From assembly GCA_032718475.1 (NCBI GenBank), contig JAUCBJ010006633.1:1-39450 (forward strand): 39,450 bases of DNA, written 5' to 3'. Made by a program: the position numbers and the translations under genes. Positions 1 through 10,735 of the stretch are shown piece by piece. Below the pieces are notes generated by a model. The model was not told the origin of the DNA, did not search any database, and saw only the letters and a list, made by a program, of their open reading frames with translations. Position 1 is the first letter of the stretch; each line of letters starts with the position of its first letter. This DNA is from Nemertoderma westbladi. Its lineage: Eukaryota > Xenacoelomorpha > Nemertodermatida > Nemertodermatidae.

Positions 1-885
1 TACTGCTTGTGATTAAAGTATAAAGCGTATTCTTTAGGAAATACTTTGTTACCAATCACGATCATACACACTATTATGCCGACAGTCAGTACATTTGATC
101 ACACATAAAGAGAGCAGTAATTGACTCACGTAGGGTCTGCTAAATAACATTGGATTCAATACACACCACATTAATATAAATCGCAATTGTTATGTATAGC
201 CGGTCTCTCTAACCTGTAGTGTTATCAAGAAAATTGGGAATTGGGTGATTTATCCGTATTATCCAAATAGCAATATTTCCATCAACAAATAGGTACAATT
301 AATAACTGACGGTAAAATAACAGTACAAGCAATATGATTAATGCAAAAGTATCAAGATTAGTTAATGAGTATGATTATCAAGTTAAATTAGTTCGGTAAC
401 AGTTTATACTTTCGATAATTCAAGCAGTTTACTATAGTTCTTACTAAAAGGCCGGTGTTTCTGGCTTAGACAGCAATAACAACAAAGTATCAAGAAAAAA
501 CAGTAAGACTGAACACTCTCCTTATGATCGACTAAAAAGCTACACGTCGACAGGAAAAATCGCTCTGATTGGCTCAAGCCAAACAAAGAACCTTGCATCT
601 AATGGCTGTTTCCATGTCAGCAACCAGCTGCTAGATGTCGTAATATGAATCATCACGGCTAAGCTGTGAAAGGTAGTTGGTGCATTGCAGGTTTTTTGCC
701 TTACCATGTCCACTAAAACACGTATATAGCAGAATTACTTTTATGTCCGTTAAAACACCTGTAAAGGTACCTTGCGGGCGAGGGGAATATATATACAGTC
801 CGAGAACCCTTTTAGAGTATTCCAGCGCCGGGGGGGGGAACTGGCCAGCAAAGGCAAACGTATCAGTTATCCCACAAAAGCTTTT
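1..885. other. Non-coding stretch left of the satellite
   Basis: AT-rich sequence with only short, unconvincing open frames of under 75 codons. I see no splice-framed exon, tRNA or terminal-repeat structure. A short G run lies near 830-839, just before the 22-bp satellite begins. Confidence 0.5.
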
Positions 886-2519
886 ACAAACCTGTTAGCA
901 GTGTCGCACAAACCTGTTAGCAGTGTCGCACAAACCTGTTAGCAATGTCGCACAAACCTGTTAGCAGTGTCGCATAAACCTGTTAGCAGTGTCGCACAAA
1001 CCTGTTAGCAATGTCGCACAAACCTGTTAGCAGTGTCACACAAACCTGTTAGCAGTGTCGCACAAACCTGTTAGCAGTGTCACACAAACCTGTTAGCAGT
1101 GTCGCACAAACCTTTTAGCAGTGTCGCACAAACCTGTTAGCAGTGTCACACAAACCTGTTAGTAGGGTCGCACAAACCTGTTAGCAGTGTCGCACAAACC
1201 TGTCAGCAGTGTCGCACAAACCTGTTAGCAGTGTCACACAAACCTGTTAGTAGGGTCGCACAAACCTGTTAGCAGTGTCGCACAAACCTGTTAGCAGTGT
1301 CGCATAAACCTGTTAGCAGTGTCGCACAAACCTGTTAGCAATGTCGCACAAACCTGTTAGCAGTGTCACACAAACCTGTTAGCAGTGTCGCACAAACCTT
1401 TTAGCAGTGTCGCACAAACCTGTTAGCAGTGTCACACAAACCTGTTAGTAGGGTCGCACAAACCTGTTAGCAGTGTCGCACAAACCTGTCAGCAGTGTCG
1501 CCACAAACGTGTTAGCAGTGTCGCACAAACCTGTTAGCAGTGTCGCTCAAACCTGTTACCAGGGTCGCACAAACCTGTTAGCAGTGTCACACGAACCTGT
1601 TAGCAGTGTCGCACAAACCTGTTAGCTGTGTCGCACAAACCTGTTAGCAGTGTCGCACAAACCTGTTAGCAGTGTCACACAAACCTGTTAGTAGGGTCGC
1701 ACAAACCTGTTAGCAGTGTCGCACAAACCTGTCAGCAGTGTCGCCACAAACGTGTTAGCAGTGTCGCACAAACCTGTTAGCAGTGTCGCTCAAACCTGTT
1801 ACCAGGGTCGCACAAACCTGTTAGCAGTGTCACACGAACCTGTTAGCAGTGTCGCACAAACCTGTTAGCTGTGTCGCACAAACCTGTTAGCAGTGTCGCA
1901 CAAACCTGTTAGCAGTGTCACACAAACCTGTTAGTAGGGTCGCACAAACCTGTTAGTGTGTCGCACAAACCTGTTAGCAGTGTCGCACAAACCTGTTAGC
2001 AGTGTCGCACAAACCTGTTAGCAGTGTCACACAAACCTGTTAGTAGGGTCGCACAAACCTGTTAGCAGTGTCGCACAAACCTGTCAGCAGTGTCGCCACA
2101 AACGTGTTAGCAGTGTCGCACAAACCTGTTAGCAGTGTCGCTCAAACCTGTTACCAGGGTCGCACAAACCTGTTAGCAGTGTCACACGAACCTGTTAGCA
2201 GTGTCGCACAAACCTGTTAGCTGTGTCGCACAAAACTGTGTCGCACAAACCTGTTAGCAGGGTCGCACAAACCTGTTAGCAGGGTCGCACAAACCTGTTA
2301 GCAGTATCGCACAAACCGGTTAGCAGTGTCGCACAAACCTGTTAGCAGTGTCGCACAAACCTGTAGGCAGTGTCGCACAAACCTGTTAGCAGTGTCGCAC
2401 AAACCTGTTAGCAGTGTCGCACAAACCTGTTAGCAGTGTCGCACAAACCTGTTAGCAGTGTCGCACAAACCTGTTAGCAGTGTCGCACAGACCTATTAGC
2501 AGTGTCGCACAAACCTGTT
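886..2519. repeat. 22-bp satellite array, left block (about 74 units)
   Basis: Head-to-tail repeats of a 22-bp unit whose core reads ACCTGTTAGCAGTGTCGC followed by ACAA. Variants such as GTGTCACAC, GTTAGTAGGGTCG, CGTGTTAGC and GTTACCAGG recur in the same order, so blocks of units have been duplicated as groups. The marker TCGCCACAAACGTG occurs at 1498, 1741 and 2093, spacings of 243 and 352 bp (about 11 and 16 units). Because 22 is not a multiple of three, no frame stays open across the array. It ends where a LINE is inserted, and the same satellite resumes at 4718. Confidence 0.97.
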
Positions 2520-4717
2520 TATTGTTTATTGTTTATTGAAATGGTTTTAGGTATTCATTAGAAGTGAAGATCAGCTCTACCACGGAGAACTCAACGAGCG
2601 CACCAAATAAAATATACAATACAATAAAATACATATTATACTTAAAAAATGTTAATTTGATTGATTGTAATTCTGTTTAAAGAGAAATATCGGATAAAAA
2701 ACAAGGTTGATTGAAATTGTTTTAATTACAATTCAATCTTAAAAGAGAGTTCGACTGGACGCTCATGCAGGCTGTGTAACCCCGGCAGCCCGGTTGGTCT
2801 GGAATGTCGCTCAGATATGTATCTAATTTTAGTTTAAATATTTCCAGACTGCAGCCAGTCAGGTCTCGTATTTCCTTTGGCAAGGAGTTAAATAGTTGCG
2901 GTCCAGTCACCACCAAGCTATTCTCGTGCAGATTGTGGACGTTTGATCTGCAATTTCGTAGTAAGGTTGGAATCTGGCAATTTCTACCCCGCCGCAAACT
3001 AGATTTCAGGGTGATTGGTTTGTTTGATAAATTGGGAACGAGGTTTTCCAATATCTTCCATATGTAAATGACGATGTAGCGTTCCCTGCGCCGTTCCAGC
3101 GAGTTTAACTTTAATTGCTTAAGGCGTTCCCAGTAGTTAAGCTCGTTCATTCCTTGGATTCTCCTCGTGAACGATCGTTGTACTTCTTCTATTCTTTGAG
3201 TCTCGTGTATGTTATTGTTCGGATGCCACAGCTGACAACAGTACTCGAGTTTAGATCGTACTAAAGATGTGAACAGTGTTTTCATTGTTAACGGGTCGCG
3301 TATTGTGAAAACACGTAGAATCCAGCCACATAGTTGCTTAGCATCTCGACATGTGCTTTCAATGTGGATCTTGAAATTGCCAGTATGGCTCATGTTGATT
3401 CCAAGGTCCTTTACATCTTCCTTGACTATTATACTTTCATTACCCCCAGTGTCTCTGTTTATAAACGTATAGTTTCCACCCCGGTCCAGGCTGGGGTTCT
3501 GTGTTGGTGTATAGCACAGGCACTCGAATTTATCACCATGCAGTTCCATGCCATTGTTATCGGCCCAGTCGTATATCGTGGCAAGGTCTTCTTGGATTTT
3601 ATTATCCGTGGTTGATGATGTAACTGGACCCGACACCCTGGTATCATCAGCAAAGGAAGTTATTTTATTTGTTGTATTATGGTCGATGTCATTCATCAGA
3701 ATGATAAAAAGGAGAGGTCCTAGCACCGAACCTTGAATAACTCCACTTATAATGTCTTTCCAGGTTGAGCTCGCTCCGTTCAGAACTACTCGTTGCTTCC
3801 TGTTTGAGAGAAAGTTCCACAACCAGCACCCGAGCTGCCCACCAATTCCGATGGCCCGGATCTTTCGCATAAGTGAACCATGATCCACTTTGTCAAATGC
3901 TTTGGAGAAATCCAAATAGACTACATCAATACCATCTCCTTTTGATAAGTGATCGATGATATTCGCGTAATGGTCAATGAGCTCAGAGAGGCATGAGCGA
4001 CCTCTCCGGAAGCCATGCTGTCCTTTGTTTAATAGGTTGTTGGATTCTAGGTAGTCTACAAGTGAATCTCGGACAATTCTTTCTAATATTTTGGATATGT
4101 GGGAAGTCAAAGATACCGGCCGGTAGTTGCGCGCATCTGATCGAAGGCCCTTCTTGAATATCGGCGTTATTTCGCACAATTTCAAAGATGTTGGTAGGGC
4201 CCCGGATGACAAGGATTTATCAAAGATGACGAAGAGTGGTTTGAGAAGTTCTTCTTTGCATTTCTTTAATAAAAGTGATGGGACTCCATCAGAGCCAGCA
4301 GCGGAGTTTGATCGTAGTTCATCAATCGCTTTCCCGATGAGATTCGTTGTCAGTTTGATTTGACCGAGACGCACATCACCATCTGTTGTGAGTATCGGGT
4401 CTGGAACAACTGGATCCGCCACTGGAGTCGAAAACATAGAGACATATTGATTCTGTAGTGCCTCACACATTCCTTTATTGTCAGAGACTAATTCGCCATT
4501 CACAATTAGTGGTCCAACACCAACTCTGTCTTTGCGCTTTCGGTTGGCATATGAGAAGAAGTATTTGGGGTTCGACTTAATTTTAGATACGGCATCTTTT
4601 TCCTCCAACCTCCTTTCATCATCGCGCGTTTGATAGAGGTCTATTTCGATTTGCTTGATTTCTGCCTCCAACTTATTAAGATTGGTTCGAGAGGTTGTGT
4701 TTGATATTCGTTGTTTG
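2520..4717 (-). mobile_element. 5'-truncated non-LTR retrotransposon (Jockey/CR1-like) inserted in the satellite
   Basis: About 2.2 kb of LINE reading on the minus strand. The left edge is the element's 3' end: beyond the stop codon lies about 200 bp of 3' UTR, finishing in three tandem copies of CAATAAA. The right edge is an abrupt 5' truncation in the coding sequence, so the endonuclease domain is missing. The satellite word ACCTGTT lies on both sides (2513-2519 and 4718-4724), which fits a 7-bp target-site duplication, although microhomology in the array cannot be excluded. The short 3' tandem tail in place of poly(A) and the RT sequence suggest the CR1/Jockey group; I am less sure of the exact clade. 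Confidence 0.9.
2722..4717 (-). pseudogene. LINE reverse transcriptase, 5'-truncated
   Basis: The frame is open from the truncation point near 4717 to the stop at 2722. The first in-frame candidate start, at 4671, is TTG and probably not a real start, so I treat this as the C-terminal part of ORF2. Numbering from 4671, the N-terminal linker has the YANRKRKDRVGVGPL block typical of invertebrate LINEs (about 41-55). The RT domain spans about 160-400, with NYRPVSLTS (182-190), YLDFSKAFDKVDH (252-264) and SFADDTRVSG (339-348), so the catalytic aspartates are present. The usual PQG of the fifth RT block reads IQG (312-314), an unusual substitution. The C-terminal region (WKILENLVPNL, then LFNSLPKEIRDL) is typical of the group. 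The copy lacks an endonuclease, so it cannot retrotranspose by itself. Confidence 0.9.
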
Positions 4718-6043
4718 ACCTGTTAGCAGTGTCGCACAAACCTGTTAGCAGGGTCGCACAAACCTGTTAGCAGTGTCGTACAAACCTGTTAGCAGTGTCG
4801 CACAAACCTGTTAGCAGTGTCGCACAAACCTGTTAGCAGGGTCGCACAAACCTGTTAGCAGTGTCGCACAAACCTGTTAGCAGGGTCGCACAAACCTGTT
4901 AGCATGGTCACACAAACCTGTTAGCAGGGTTGCACAAACCTGTTAGCAGTGTCGCACAAACTTGTTAGCAGTGTCGCACAAACCTGTTAGCAGTGTCGCA
5001 CAAACCTGTTAGCAGGGTCGCACAAACCTGTTAGCCGGGTCGCACAAACCCTTTTAGCAGTGTCGCACAAACCTGTTAGCAGTGTCGCACAAACCTGTTA
5101 GCAGTGTCGTACAAACCTGTTAGCAGTGTCGCACAAACCTGTTAGCAGTGTCGCACAAACCTGTTAGCAGTGTCGCACAAACCTGTTAGCAGTGTCGCAA
5201 AACCTGTTAGCAGTGTCGCACAAACCTGTTAGCAGGGTCGCACAAACATGTTAGCAGTGTCGCACAAACCTGTTAGCAGTGTCGCATAAACCTGTTAGCA
5301 GTGTCGCACAAACCTGTTAGCAGGGTCGCACAAACCTGTTAGCAGTGTCGCACAAACCTGTTAGCAGTGTCGCACAAACCTGTTAGCAGGGTCGCACAAA
5401 CCTGTTAGCATGGTCACACAAACCTGTTAGCAGGGTCGCACAAACCTGTTAGCAGTGTCGCACAAACCTGTTAGCAGTGTCGCACAAACCTGTTAGCAGT
5501 GTCGCACAAACCTGTTAGCAGGGTCGCACAAACCTGTTAGCAGGGTCGCACAAACCTGTTAGCAGTGTCGCACAAACCTGTTAGCAGTGTCGCACAAACC
5601 TGTTAGCAGTGTCGCACAAACCTGTTATCAGTGTCGCACAAACCTGTTAGCAGGGTCGCACAAACCTGTTAGCAGTGTCACAAGGGTCGCACAAACCTGT
5701 TAGCAGTGTCACAAGGGTCGCACAAACCTGTTAGCAGTGTCGCACAAACCTGTTAGCAGGGTCGCACAAACCTGTTAGCAGTGTCGCACAAACCTGTTAG
5801 CAGGGTCGCACAAACCTGTTAGCAGTGTCGCACAAACCTGTTAGCAGGGTCGCACAAACCTGTTAGCAGTGTCGCACAAACCTGTTAGCAGTGTCGCACA
5901 AACCTGTTAGCAGGGTCGCACAAACCTGTTAGCAGTGTCGCACAAACCTGTTAGCAGTGTCGCACAAACCTGTTAGCAGTGTCTCACAAACCTGTTAGCA
6001 GTGTCGCACAAACCTGTTAGCAGTGTCGCACAAACGTGTTAGT
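4718..6043. repeat. 22-bp satellite array, right block (about 60 units)
   Basis: The same 22-bp unit as at 886-2519, in the same orientation and resuming in phase with the left block once the target duplication is allowed for. The variant spectrum differs: GCAGGGTCG units are common here, whereas GTCACAC and GTTAGTAGG units dominate on the left. Two adjacent irregular units near 5673-5720 carry an inserted CACAAGGG. The array ends near 6043 in AT-rich unique sequence. Confidence 0.97.
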
Positions 6044-7309
6044 AATTTATAGAATCGCTTGCGGACATTATCAGAATCAAACTTTTGTTAGAATCATGAA
6101 AAAATTTGCCACTTTCGCCGTTCGCACGCACCGCACAGCTGCTGTAACCTCGAATTTTTGTTCGGGAGTTCGGCACAATGTAGGCAGCTAGCCCTGTTCT
6201 CTGTATTATTGTTGGTTGCCTAGTTCCTGCTCTATAAACATGCATGTGTAGTGAAGGTGAGTTCCATTAATCTGCTACAACGGCAGCGCACTTTGTGTTG
6301 CGATTAGTATTCAATGTGTTCTTGGTGAGGTCAGAAAAAACCAGGTGGTATCATCCAAACCAGAGTGAACCAAAAGCGATATCTACATTGCTATTGGATA
6401 TTTCTCCGGCACTTATCCACCAATAACAGATTTGCAGTTTACCCCCCTTATAATAATAAATTCGTTCTTATATTGAACTTGCTTGTCTCTAGCTTCCATC
6501 ATAAGCTACTCCGGTCTTCCCACTTAACTTAGCATCGTTGTTATTAGAAAGTACGTACCGTAACTAATTTAGGAACACATTAGTTCTGCAGTCACTCACC
6601 AATAAGTTGTATAGGTAGTTACTTATTTAGCCAAACTATACATTACCAAATACTATCGATTTGTTGCCAGTCTGTCACACACAACCCATCATTCCTACCT
6701 TCCCGTATTAGTTAGGCCTACCTACACTAAGTAAGTTCCCCGCGTTTATTGACACCAATTGTAATTGTGGCAAGATGTGGTTAATATTTTTGGCTTAGTC
6801 AGATATAGCCATGATATCATCTATTTATTATGCCATACATTGTTGCGCTCAATCGCTCAATGTATTATTTTATTATTTTCGTTTCTTTTTGACACATTTC
6901 CGTCTGTTAATTTATATTTTATCACTGGACCTTTCTGGCCATAATTTATGTGTCTGTATTTATTATTACTACATTCTAGTTTATGTCCGACACATAAAGT
7001 GAAGTTCAATGTAATAAGAATACAATATAAAGTTTACGCAACTTATGTAGTTTAATGTGATACAAATAGTTTAAGCGATTATGGCCGCCTACATGCTTCT
7101 ATACCGGTACAACAGCAGTACAGGATTATGTCATGTCTGACCCAGTGACCAACTGAGGCTAACCAAAGTAATTACCAAATAAATATACATACATGGGTGG
7201 GGTGGGTAGCATGACATAATATTATAGACAAACATAGGTTTCACTTAGGTAGGAAGCTGTGTAAGATAAGACTATATATATTACTATATATATCACTACT
7301 ATAGATATT
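6044..7309. other. Non-coding AT-rich stretch
   Basis: No gene-like open frame. The longest frames are 60-70 codons and resemble nothing I know. A few TATATA tracts lie near 7275-7295. I see no terminal repeats or RNA gene. Confidence 0.5.
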
Positions 7310-7935
7310 ACTGGAATACAGTAGGCATTCTTAAAAATGCAGCTGCAATGCAGCATGCCGATACTAGTAGTACTGGAATACAGTGTCGTAATTTAGAAAC
7401 ACCCCACGCCCCCCACCCCTTAAATTTTTCTACAAATCTCAATGAGATTGCATGAAATTTGGTACTCCTCTATGGGAGTCCATGCTGGAGCTGGGCTCTA
7501 ACTGCTGAGGACACCAAATTTCTGGATGGCACATTCACAAGAATGCTACGCCGGGTTCACTGTGTCAAGTACAATGTACACATCTCCAACCAGACACTAT
7601 ATAACATTGGAGGTGTCTCATTGGTTCCCCCAAGCTTGACACTAGAACAAAGCCGCCTCCGCTTTGCAGGACATTGCTTTCGCCGTGAGGACCAGCCAGT
7701 GCATAGTTTTATTCTTTGGCGGCCTTATGGAGTGAATAAGAATGGTGGGCAGCCCATGCCTTTCTTGAGACTCATCTTAAAGGACACTGGCCTTTAAGAT
7801 GCAGATGATCTAGCAAATGTACATGTTTGACTGTTTGAGAGGGCGTTATGGCGGCTCAGCCGGCACAGCCTTCTTAATATATATATATAATATATATATA
7901 TAATGCAGCTGCAATGCAGCATGCCGATCGTAGTA
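7310..7935. repeat. Direct-repeat-bounded repeat block containing an RTE remnant
   Basis: A 26-bp word beginning ATGCAGCTGCAATGCAGC occurs at 7337-7362 and again at 7903-7928, flanking the LINE remnant. A second word, ACTGGAATACAGT, is duplicated near 7310 and 7372. ATGAAATTTGGTAC also occurs on both sides (about 7452 and 7938). An (AT)n tract lies at about 7877-7902. These repeats suggest that the LINE piece sits inside an older duplicated repeat. Confidence 0.7.
7459..7797 (+). pseudogene. C-terminal remnant of an RTE-type LINE ORF2
   Basis: The 113-codon frame encodes LLYGSPCWSWALT, then LDGTFTRMLRRV, LRFAGHCFRRED and ending in LKDTGL. This is the characteristic C-terminal tail after the reverse transcriptase of RTE-like and related LINEs (LLYGSETWTLT, RLRFAGHC, DTGL motifs). 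There is no proper start codon; the open frame begins with TTG. The RT catalytic part is absent. Downstream of the stop, the sequence still resembles the continuation of the family (DADDLA...), so the stop is probably a mutation in a longer decayed copy. Confidence 0.8.
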
Positions 7936-7939
7936 GTAT

Positions 7940-8431
7940 GAAATTTGGTACAGAGATAGTTTCCTTCGTGGGCGAGCCAGAATTTTTATTTTCGCTTTCA
8001 AGCTTTAGCTACATGCGTTTAAAAAAGTGTCTCCAGTCGTACACCAGTCGTACTGCAGTTATTCTTCTTTCAACCTTATAGCAATTTTTGGTAGCAATGG
8101 AAAGCCAATCAGTAGCCAACACCCGAACCAGCTCAACTAACTTATTTTACTGCATAATAAGTAACATTTTATTACTGTAATATGTCCTTTTATTTGTTTA
8201 TTTATTTTAACATCTATTTACCCCAACAGGGTGTATATTTTCTTCTTATTATTATTATAGCATATAGGCATTGCATTGTTGCCCAGCTACTTATTAGGTA
8301 AACAAAATGTTCCAGAACATTGTGTATATGCAAACAACTACATGCAAAATTGGAATGCCCATAACTCAGCTATTTCCCGACCAAATTCAAAATAGTTTTA
8401 CTGATATATACCAAACAGGATAGAGCCGATC
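7940..8431. other. Non-coding stretch
   Basis: AT-rich with no supported gene. No repeat structure is visible apart from the shared ATGAAATTTGGTAC word at its left edge. Confidence 0.5.
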
Positions 8432-8938
8432 CTTTTATTAATTTTAAAAGCACGAGAGCACACATTGTTATAGATGCCATGGAGTGGCTCATATATTTTA
8501 ACGATTATTACTGTAATAAGTTCGGTGAGTTTGCTGTGAGACTCATACTGCAATACTGCATTCTACGTAATTTACGGGCAACTAATCCAATTAATTCGAT
8601 AACAGAAAAGCCGCAAATCTCTAAAATCTACACTAGAAAGTCAAAAAGAAATTCGAAACAATTAGCGTTTCGTTTGTTACATATTAACACCATAAACGAA
8701 GCGCTATCTATATACGACAAGGAGTGTGAGTGTGCATGTGCTGGCGATGTGCGCGATCGTAATATTTCCCCTTTCATAGAATTAATTGCACTTTAAGATA
8801 TTTTATACACTAGGCCCTATATCTGTATGTCTGACCCTCATCACCTTATTATATTAGTAATACATACTCGTTAAAACACATGAGCCAATTTATTTAATTT
8901 ACAATGTGTGCTCTCGTGCTTTCAAAATTAATAAGAGC
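8432..8938. mobile_element. About 0.5-kb element with long terminal inverted repeats
   Basis: The ends at 8432-8468 and 8901-8938 are inverted copies that match with about one mismatch over the 30-bp core (AGCACGAGAGCACACATTGT within it). The similarity continues inward with gaps: TGGCTCATATATTTTAACGA near 8485 pairs with an inverted TGGCTCATGTGTTTTAACGA near 8885. Long TIRs at this size fit a MITE or other non-autonomous DNA transposon. I could not find a convincing target-site duplication, so the family is unassigned. Confidence 0.75.
8479..8796 (+). CDS. Unrecognised 105-codon ORF inside the TIR element
   Basis: An ATG-started frame of 105 codons lies wholly inside the inverted-repeat element, and its first codons overlap the inner part of the left TIR. 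The product would be basic in the middle (YTRKSKRNSK) with a cysteine cluster near the end (CECACAG). I recognise no family, signal peptide or transmembrane segment. It may be chance, or a leftover of a transposon protein. It is listed because it is the only sizeable frame in the element. Confidence 0.2.
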   Translation: MEWLIYFNDYYCNKFGEFAVRLILQYCILRNLRATNPINSITEKPQISKIYTRKSKRNSKQLAFRLLHINTINEALSIYDKECECACAGDVRDRNISPFIELIAL

Positions 8939-9334
8939 TAAGAGCGAGTAGTGTTTCATACTAATATATATAGTATAGCCGTACTGTCTGAACTCAGTCA
9001 ATGCCATCTCATCTCCAAGCTCTATCTAATGTCCTACTGTATTGATTTATTTGTCAGTTATCTATGTCATCATTTGTCAGTTTGTTTTATAATATAACGT
9101 TTCTAAAGTAATGTTTCTATTAATTATCGTTAGATAACATGATGACGTCGCATGTTGGGTGTTACTAAATATTTCTGGCCTAGATTGTGGTAGATTATAA
9201 CATCAACTGTTGATTTAACATTATGATAATAATTATCCTTGTGTAATATATAATTGGGGCATTCATTCATTTTGGTGTCTACATTATAGAACATTTACCT
9301 CTACAAACTGTTTCCAAACAATTTCTTACTTATT
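8939..9334. promoter_or_regulatory. Upstream region of the GPCR gene
   Basis: About 400 bp of AT-rich sequence between the TIR element and the receptor ATG. It should contain the 5' UTR and possibly the promoter, but I see no decisive TATA/initiator arrangement or splice junction. Confidence 0.3.
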
Positions 9335-10735
9335 ATGACGATATGTTTTCTATTGGTGATTTTGTTGCTCGCGATGGGGAATACTCATGTGGAGGCCTGT
9401 GGGGACAGTGGGAATATCGGTGGGGCCAGTTGCCCTGCGCAACAGGATAAATACAACTGTTGGGAGGCGACCCCCGTGAATATCACCGTGGTCAAACCAT
9501 GTCCGCAGAAGGCATACGGTTTCGATAAATCTAAAACAATCAGCAGACATTGTATGGGTAACGGGTTGTGGTTCGGCGCTGACAAAGACAATCCTATCGG
9601 TAAACCCGTGAATTATTTGGCCTCTTGTAGCGTCGATAATCTCCAAGAAATATTGGAGGAACTCTATGGGGTAAACTCAACCGCAGAGCAACGAGCGTAT
9701 TACCATGACATCACGAGTCGATCTAACACTCTCGGCATCGTTGGTTACAGTATTTCTGTTGTCGCAATATTTATTTCGTTGGTGGTATTTTTATCTTTTA
9801 AATCATTAGCTTGCAACCGCATTAATATGCATAAAAACTTATTCCTAGCCTTTTTATTTTGGTTGCTAGTCGAGCTCATTATAGCAGTAGACCTCAGGAT
9901 AATGACGACTAGCCCCACTGACCGTTACATTCCTACCATTCACCAGACGCCGTATCTCTGCGAGTCCTTTCGCGTGGTGGGGCAGTACTTTAGGCTGACT
10001 GTTTTCGCGTGGATGCTGCTGGAGGGGCTGTACCTTCACACGGTGGTCATCACGGCTGTTGTCAGTCAACACAACCTGGTGCCCTACTACCTGGCGGGAT
10101 GGTTGGGTCCCATCCCGGTCACGGCCACCTGGACTATAGTCATGGCTCTTAACGACGAGGAGACCTGTTGGTTCGACTACTCCATCCTCGCCTACTACTG
10201 GATAATCGAAGGCGTTCGTAACGTTATTCTAGCAGTTAACTTATTCTTCTTATGCAACATTATTCGAGTCCTTCATAAGAAATTACGTCGCAGTAACTCT
10301 AACGAAATGGGTCGAGCAATAAAAACAGCGAAAGCGGCCATCGTTTTACTCCCTTTACTCGGCCTCACAAACTTATTATTTATAGCTCCACCCCCTAAAG
10401 CGATCAACAGTAAAGTTTTATTGTGTTTATATTTCTTCGGGAAACCCTTTATGGTTTCGTTTCAGGGATTTTTTCTATCGCTTTTCTACTGTTTCGTGAA
10501 TGGGGAGGTTCGCATTGCCGTGGAACGCCGCTGTCGCAATTGGGCGACAACGGAACAGGTGCGGAGGCGGAGCTCCCGGACTATGTCGGTCTCACTGTCG
10601 TTTTTCGGGAATGATGGCGGCCGTCGGAGCAGTTTAAACTCCCAGTTACGAGTCCATCGGCAGCGAACCGTGGAGACTCTGCCTACAATCCCATCGGGAA
10701 ATCCGATAGGGGAGACGCGAGACACAGAAGCTTAA
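9335..10735 (+). CDS. Class B1 (secretin-family) G-protein-coupled receptor, single exon
   Basis: A complete 466-residue plasma-membrane peptide-hormone receptor. Residues 1-21 form a signal peptide. The extracellular hormone-binding domain (22-130) has six cysteines (22, 33, 42, 56, 73, 98) and the family signatures CW (42-43), PCP (55-57) and CMGNGLW (73-79); N49 and N114 are N-glycosylation sequons. Seven transmembrane helices lie near 133-155, 166-189, 209-240, 250-272, 283-312, 329-350 and 360-386. Class B signatures include HKNLFLAF (166-173), LLEGLYLH (228-235), GWLGPIP (255-261), LLPLLGLTN (338-346) and SFQGFFLSLFYCFVNGEVR (375-393). C209 and C278 can form the conserved TM3-ECL2 disulfide. 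The tail (394-466) is basic and Ser-rich. Expected signalling is through Gs/cAMP. The TM6 LLGLTN motif hints at a PDF-receptor-like or related invertebrate subfamily, but the ligand is not determinable here. The ATG is followed directly by the signal peptide. The uninterrupted frame is odd for this usually intron-rich family. Confidence 0.93.
   Translation: MTICFLLVILLLAMGNTHVEACGDSGNIGGASCPAQQDKYNCWEATPVNITVVKPCPQKAYGFDKSKTISRHCMGNGLWFGADKDNPIGKPVNYLASCSVDNLQEILEELYGVNSTAEQRAYYHDITSRSNTLGIVGYSISVVAIFISLVVFLSFKSLACNRINMHKNLFLAFLFWLLVELIIAVDLRIMTTSPTDRYIPTIHQTPYLCESFRVVGQYFRLTVFAWMLLEGLYLHTVVITAVVSQHNLVPYYLAGWLGPIPVTATWTIVMALNDEETCWFDYSILAYYWIIEGVRNVILAVNLFFLCNIIRVLHKKLRRSNSNEMGRAIKTAKAAIVLLPLLGLTNLLFIAPPPKAINSKVLLCLYFFGKPFMVSFQGFFLSLFYCFVNGEVRIAVERRCRNWATTEQVRRRSSRTMSVSLSFFGNDGGRRSSLNSQLRVHRQRTVETLPTIPSGNPIGETRDTEA

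Noticed and set aside
886-6043. CRISPR-like array
   Set aside because: The repeats are contiguous 22-mers without unique spacers in a eukaryotic genome, so this is satellite DNA.
6811-7002. 63-codon hydrophobic frame
   Set aside because: Low-complexity AT-rich translation, no conserved motif and no neighbouring exon signals.
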